DNA from: Casuarius casuarius
Taxonomy: Eukaryota; Chordata; Aves; Casuariiformes; Casuariidae
NCBI GenBank assembly: GCA_003342895.1
Contig: PTFA01000009.1
Span: forward strand, 10,619,943 to 10,683,942
Length of the DNA stretch: 64,000 nucleotides
Reading direction: 5' to 3'
Shown in pieces: positions 39,401-45,400 of this stretch (position 1 is its first letter; each line of letters begins with the position of its first letter). Below the pieces are notes generated by a model. The model ran no database searches and was not told the origin of the DNA. It saw nothing but the letters and a program-made list of their open reading frames with translations. The translations under genes were made by a program, and so were the position numbers.

Positions 39401-42400
39401 AAAGTCATCCCCAGTATAACTCCATGGCTGTAGTGAATTTACATCAGAGGTGAGTAAAGCAGCAGCAGGTCAAATCTGACATTAACGTAACTCCCTGCAC
39501 AATTTTACTGAATTCCGTGTAACTGCAGAAGTTGGAAGTAAATGAAAGATTTGGTTCTTGCATTTTATATTCCAAAGATGGATTAAAGAACTCTGGCATG
39601 TTGTCTAAAGAAAAGAATCATATCTTTGACTGCCAATAAATTAAATGTATTTGTAATTAAGAAGTTCAGGGAGAAAAAAAAAAGATTCTGAATGCATAGT
39701 GCATCATTAACCTAGTTTAACCTTTAAAACAATTTGTATTCATTCAATCCTTATTCCAGTTTGTATTAAGTCACCCCACATCCATCTTGGACATGTTGTT
39801 GGATACACATGGCAGTATTTGGAATTCTTAATCTGCCTCATAGTGGAAATTAAACAGCTGTTTATAAAATGACTGGGTACAACATTCTTACTGGCAACTT
39901 TCTCAGGCTACCAAACTGAATATTGTGAAGTTTTTCTCAGGGTACCAAAGATACTCCTTAATTTTGGGGCCACCTTCTAAGTTTCAATTTCAGTCCCTAT
40001 TTTCAAGTATTAGCACCTAAACATTTTCCCAACTAATGCCCTTGTCAGGTAAAGAGCCACGCTTTTGGCATGGTGAAGCCTGTGCCTGCAAATACAGTGC
40101 TGATTTTTACTAATATCAAAAGTCACAAGCATTGGCACTGAAGTGACCGCCTGAAGCCTGGCGCCCATTAGCTCTCCCAGCCCTGTACAGCAACAATGCC
40201 TGCTGGCACAGACTGAGAAGAAACAGTCCTGGGGAACAGGGGAGGGCTACAACATCTGAAACAGATACAGATTTATCAGAGGTTATCTGTTAGAGTCCTT
40301 AAAAGGTATGAATGGAAGAGCTTGAGCCTGAGAAATGTGATAAATGAAGAGACTTTGTTTCTATTTTTTCTTCTTCACTGAGACAAGTTTACAACATGCT
40401 TTCTCTCTTCAGCTGCTCTAACAGGAAAGGAATCAGTTGGATTTGAACTCCTCTTTTCTCTTTTGTATATTTATGTTATTCTGTTCATGCTAAAAAGAGG
40501 GATCTAAAAAGAGGACCACCCTGCTGACATCTAAGCCACCAACAGGCTTAGAATATTGTACAAAGAATCTTACAAATATCAGCGCAGATTTCAATTGCTC
40601 TTTCCAAAGAGTCGCAATTCCCACCACACAGTCTATTGTTTGCTTTCACCAGGACATTCTTCTCTGCAGCAACTGGCACGGAACGGCCACCACTCGGCAG
40701 GGAAACTAGCAAACACCATACTGCAGATCTAAAGCCAAATACAAAAAATATATATACATTTTTAAAAGAGCCTCTCACGAACATAGAAGTGTTTCCATGT
40801 TCGCTGCTTATAGCTAAAGGAAAACATAGGGGATGCAGTTCATTCTCCCTTTGATGCTCAGTGCGGCTATTACACTGAACATCAAAGGAACAATGAGTGA
40901 TGCTTCCCATATTTTCCATTAGCTGTATTCAAGTGAGAAATTGTTTCTGTCATGTCTGTTTGAAAAGGGAGCTGTAATTTTACTGTTGCATCCTTTCCAA
41001 AAAGAAAACAGCAAGAAGGAAAAGAGGGAGAGAGAGAAGCAGCAGCACAAAGGCAAAGAGTAGAGGAAAATAATAGATGTTTGCAATACATGGCTGCTAA
41101 TGCACTGACTGGTCACTGGGTGTGATTTTCAGTGGAAACAAATTATGTCCAGATATTTTCCAAGAATTGCTAATATTGAATTGCTGTGGGAAGTAGCTTC
41201 CAGCCACCGATCGTCCTTTTCTATCTACTACTGCAAACATGCACAGAGTCTTCCTGTGATTCTAGCGTCCATCACACTGCTGGAGCTGGGAGTAAAGCTG
41301 AGCCTAAAGCTAGCATAGTTGCCCACAGAAGTTTTGCACACATGGAAGCAAATCTTTCACTGGCCTGGCAGGAGAGCAGAGGTTTCCGTGCCACCCTCCA
41401 GTGTGGGATACAAATTAAATAAAAGCAAAAAACAGCAGTAAAGAGGGATGCTGTCAGGATTGGTCTCCTGAGGCTATGGATACCTTTGTGTTTCTCTGGC
41501 TTATGTTGAGGGCCATTCTGGTACAAAGTCAGCTACAGCCTTAAATCTACAATTTTTATCCCCCATTTCTTTAAAGTCATTGGGGTGGCCCTTTAGCTAC
41601 AAGTTAAGGCTTAGTCTTTCCAAATAAGAAAACATATTCAGCCTTAAAATATACATCTTTCCATTATTATCACATTCTTCCCTGTTTAATGTCCCATGCA
41701 TGCTTTCTCTTCCCTAGCAGACACCTCTTCACAGAGTATTTGTGTGAATCAAAGCAAGACAAAAATGTGCAGACATTATTAAAGGGAGTACCATTTTCCT
41801 TCTCATTCTGCTCGTTCATGTTTAAATGAAGGGTCTGACATAAATGAGGGAAAATGGAAGCAGTCTCTTAGCTAATCTGAAAGGAATCTCCTCTGCTGTA
41901 TTTTCACTAAACAAAGCCAGAAGTCCCAGACTTGAAGTTTACCCAAACTAAAGCCAACAAATGATTGTTGTTGGAGGGATTTATATCGTGTTTTCCATTG
42001 TCCTTTTGACATGAAACAGGCAGAGATTTCGACTTTGACTCTGCAGACTCAGAGACAACAGGATTGGTTTTGAAGTAAAAATAAATAAAATCGGTGGTTG
42101 GAAGAAGTGCTAGATTTTCTCCAGCAAAATGGAAAGAACTTCTCCTACGAAATACAAGATGAAAAAAATGATTATTTGAAAATACAAATACAAAATACAA
42201 TTTACTATGCTTCTGTGTGAAAGATGTATTGCTCTACAGTCAAAAAAGGAATTCATTCTTCCTTGCATCCTTCCAGCATTTAATATGGGGTTAGGAAACA
42301 TCTTTATCACAATAAAAATACTGAAGAGCCTTCCTGACTCCTGTAATGTGTTACAAATACTCTAATTTGTTACCTCAGTGCAAAGATTATCAGTCCATCA

Positions 42401-45400
42401 GCCAAAACCAAGAGCAAAAGAAGGGTCAATCTTTGAAGCTATTATACAGTGTCAGAGCAATGTGAACAGTACTAATAACCTGGTCCTTACACAAAAAATG
42501 AGAATCTACACATAAATACGAGATATTTATTTCCCTAAACCACAAAGTATCTGACTCTGTACTGCACAGGGAAAGATTAGAAAATTCTGTCGGAATTCCT
42601 CAGAGATTTTCCAGGGAGACAGCATTTCTTGTCAGGGAAACTGTGGAGAGGACAAAAAGCAAAGTTTTGCAAAACCTGTGCAACAAAAGAATTAATGGAA
42701 GAAAGCAACTCCGTATAGCTGTTCTGCAGCAGTAACTGAGTCAAACCACTGACTCCCACACCTACTAGCAGCATGGCCACTAAAAGACAATGGCAGAGAG
42801 TCACCTTGTGGCATATATCTAACAGAGAAAAGGTCAGAGAGAGCAGCATGGCCCTAAACAACCTTCCCTCCAGCAGGAATCCCACGTGGGGATCCTGGGC
42901 TGGGCACGGGGCAGCACAGTGACGGCCACAGGCTGTGGCACACTTCCAGACCCGCCAACGCTCCCCTCAGCAGTGTCCAAGAGAACCGGTGGAAGGGTTG
43001 CTCTCTTAGAGAACGGAAACAAAACAACACTCTTCCTTCACCACTCCTGAAGAACGAATTACATCCGTGCTCAGTTCTCTGCGTATAGGACGTATTATTA
43101 GGAATGTGTTGAACAAGGGATAGGCTGGCAAGGTACTGCTGTAACTACTTCAAGGTAAAATGATAACACTAAGATTTTTCTTTCATTTGTGGTTTAAGAT
43201 TATCCATGTCCACCAAAAATCAAAATCAGAAAATCTCAGGATATACAGGTAGACATACAGGTGCTATATAGAAATGATTTCCGCTGGGAGTAGGTCCTAG
43301 ACTGAACCCTTAACCACCTTAAAGCAGTGCAACCTACAACTTAGCAAGCTACCACAGGGAGGAGAAATGAGATAACAGCTTCGTGTTATATCAGAAAACA
43401 TTTTATTCTACTCTTTTCATGTTCCAGCTTTATTTTCTAGGTATTGCCAATGATTAACTGGATTCTGCTTCATCACATAGAATTTCTGCAGTTATGTTGG
43501 AAGCTAATCCAGTCATTGAAGTCCACCAAAAATGCAGGTAACAGCATACCTTTGCCATTGTCAACAGTTTTCATTTTCTTAGCTGTGATTTTTGCCTTGT
43601 TTCATAAACAAACATGACTGAAACATAATAATCTGGAGTATTAATAGACATAGCCATTGCACTAATTTCCACTTCTGTGGGTTTTGAAGAATCATTACTT
43701 TAAACTGACGAATGAAAACATGCAACTGTTACAACAGGTGTGGTTTGTGCTCTTCTCCAGGCTACTAACCTACCATAAAAGCATTAAGAGTAACACAATT
43801 TTCACGTTGCCTGCTAGCCAGAGAAAACATGCTTCGTTATTGCTTCCCCCTATTGGTCAGCTGAACATTTCAGCTCTGAAGAGATTGCTGCTAATCCAAA
43901 ATGCTAAATATCAGTCTACATCAATTCCATTACTGATCTATAGCATATTTTCCAGATTATGAAGCCAGGTATGTCCCATCTTCTGAACTTTTCTGATTAA
44001 AACAAGATTTGAATAACGTTAGCACATAATCAGGATAATGACTAATAGATCCATGCCAGTCTAGTTTATTAGCCAATCTGTGAAACAAAAAGGTGGTAGT
44101 AATTCATTCCTTTCTTTCTCTTGAAAAGCATTAATTAAAACTAACACGCAGCTGTGTCATCTGCCTATTTCTAACCTCAAAACTTTGGCAGCAACTGGAA
44201 GATGATATAGGACCTGCTTCTAATCTGTAACACTAAAAAGAAAACAAATATAATGGCTTTGACTGAGGAATCAACAATATTAGTGCCAGAGGCAACGCCC
44301 TTCTGCCTCTGCCTCTTCTCCCTGTAATAAAGCAATAGATGTTTCCAACTCCTCCTCCACTTTCAAAAACTCAGGATGCATAGCTTTAGTCTCAAATCAA
44401 AAACAAACACGGAAAACAATGGAATGGATATTTAATGGTCTCATTTTCCTAAGGCTAATTTCTTCCAGGGATGTGTGGTCTAGAATGTGTTTATGAAATT
44501 TGTCATATTTCCAAGAACATATATATGTAACTAGTTAGAGGGAGTGGATTCCCCAGGCTTTCATTTAGTCTGATTTTTCCAAATCAGAAAGGGATTTATC
44601 ACTTTTCCCAAAAATAACCTTGCTTGCAATGTACTTGGTATAAACCATTGAGGATATTTAGAGATACAGGGGACAAGAACAGAAGACCCCTGATCTATCA
44701 TACCTGCATGTAGTCCAGGCTACCTATGCTGGTGTAACAATCTTTTGGCACACTGTGAGGGTACCAAACATGCATCATCCAGCTTTACCTTCAAGAATCT
44801 GGAGGAGGACTTGTCTATGTCACCAAAAAAACATGAGGAAAGACAGTCATTAGCATTATCCCATTACTCTAGCTAATTTATCAATAAAAAAAAAAGTATG
44901 TGTACACTGTTGCATATAGGTAAATGCTAAAAATATCGGGTTGGATATCCCACAAATATACTACATGTCCATGGTACTATGCAGGACTCATCTACTCCAA
45001 CACCCCTCTAACCTTTTTCAACTAAAAAAAGAAGAAAACAGAATTGCTAAATTAATGGCTTACTTATTTGTAAATATTGCTAAAATAACATCTTTCTTTT
45101 CTGGGTATTTTAATCAGAAGTAGTTGTTCAGTATAAGGAGTTCTTTGCATGTTGGCTCCTGAAACCTACATATGATGGCTGTATTTCACTCTAAAATTGT
45201 AATTTGCAACTCAGACTAATACAAAAGGTCGGTAAGTCTTCTTAAAGATATTTTAAGATTCAATCATTATCTCAGAAATGAGCTTCTTGACCAAACATCC
45301 AAGACAGTACTTTCATTACAATGAAAGCACTAAATTCCTTCAGAGCAGAAACTTAGCTGGAATAATAATGAAGGGTTTCTGGCTCAGCTCTCAGCCTGCT

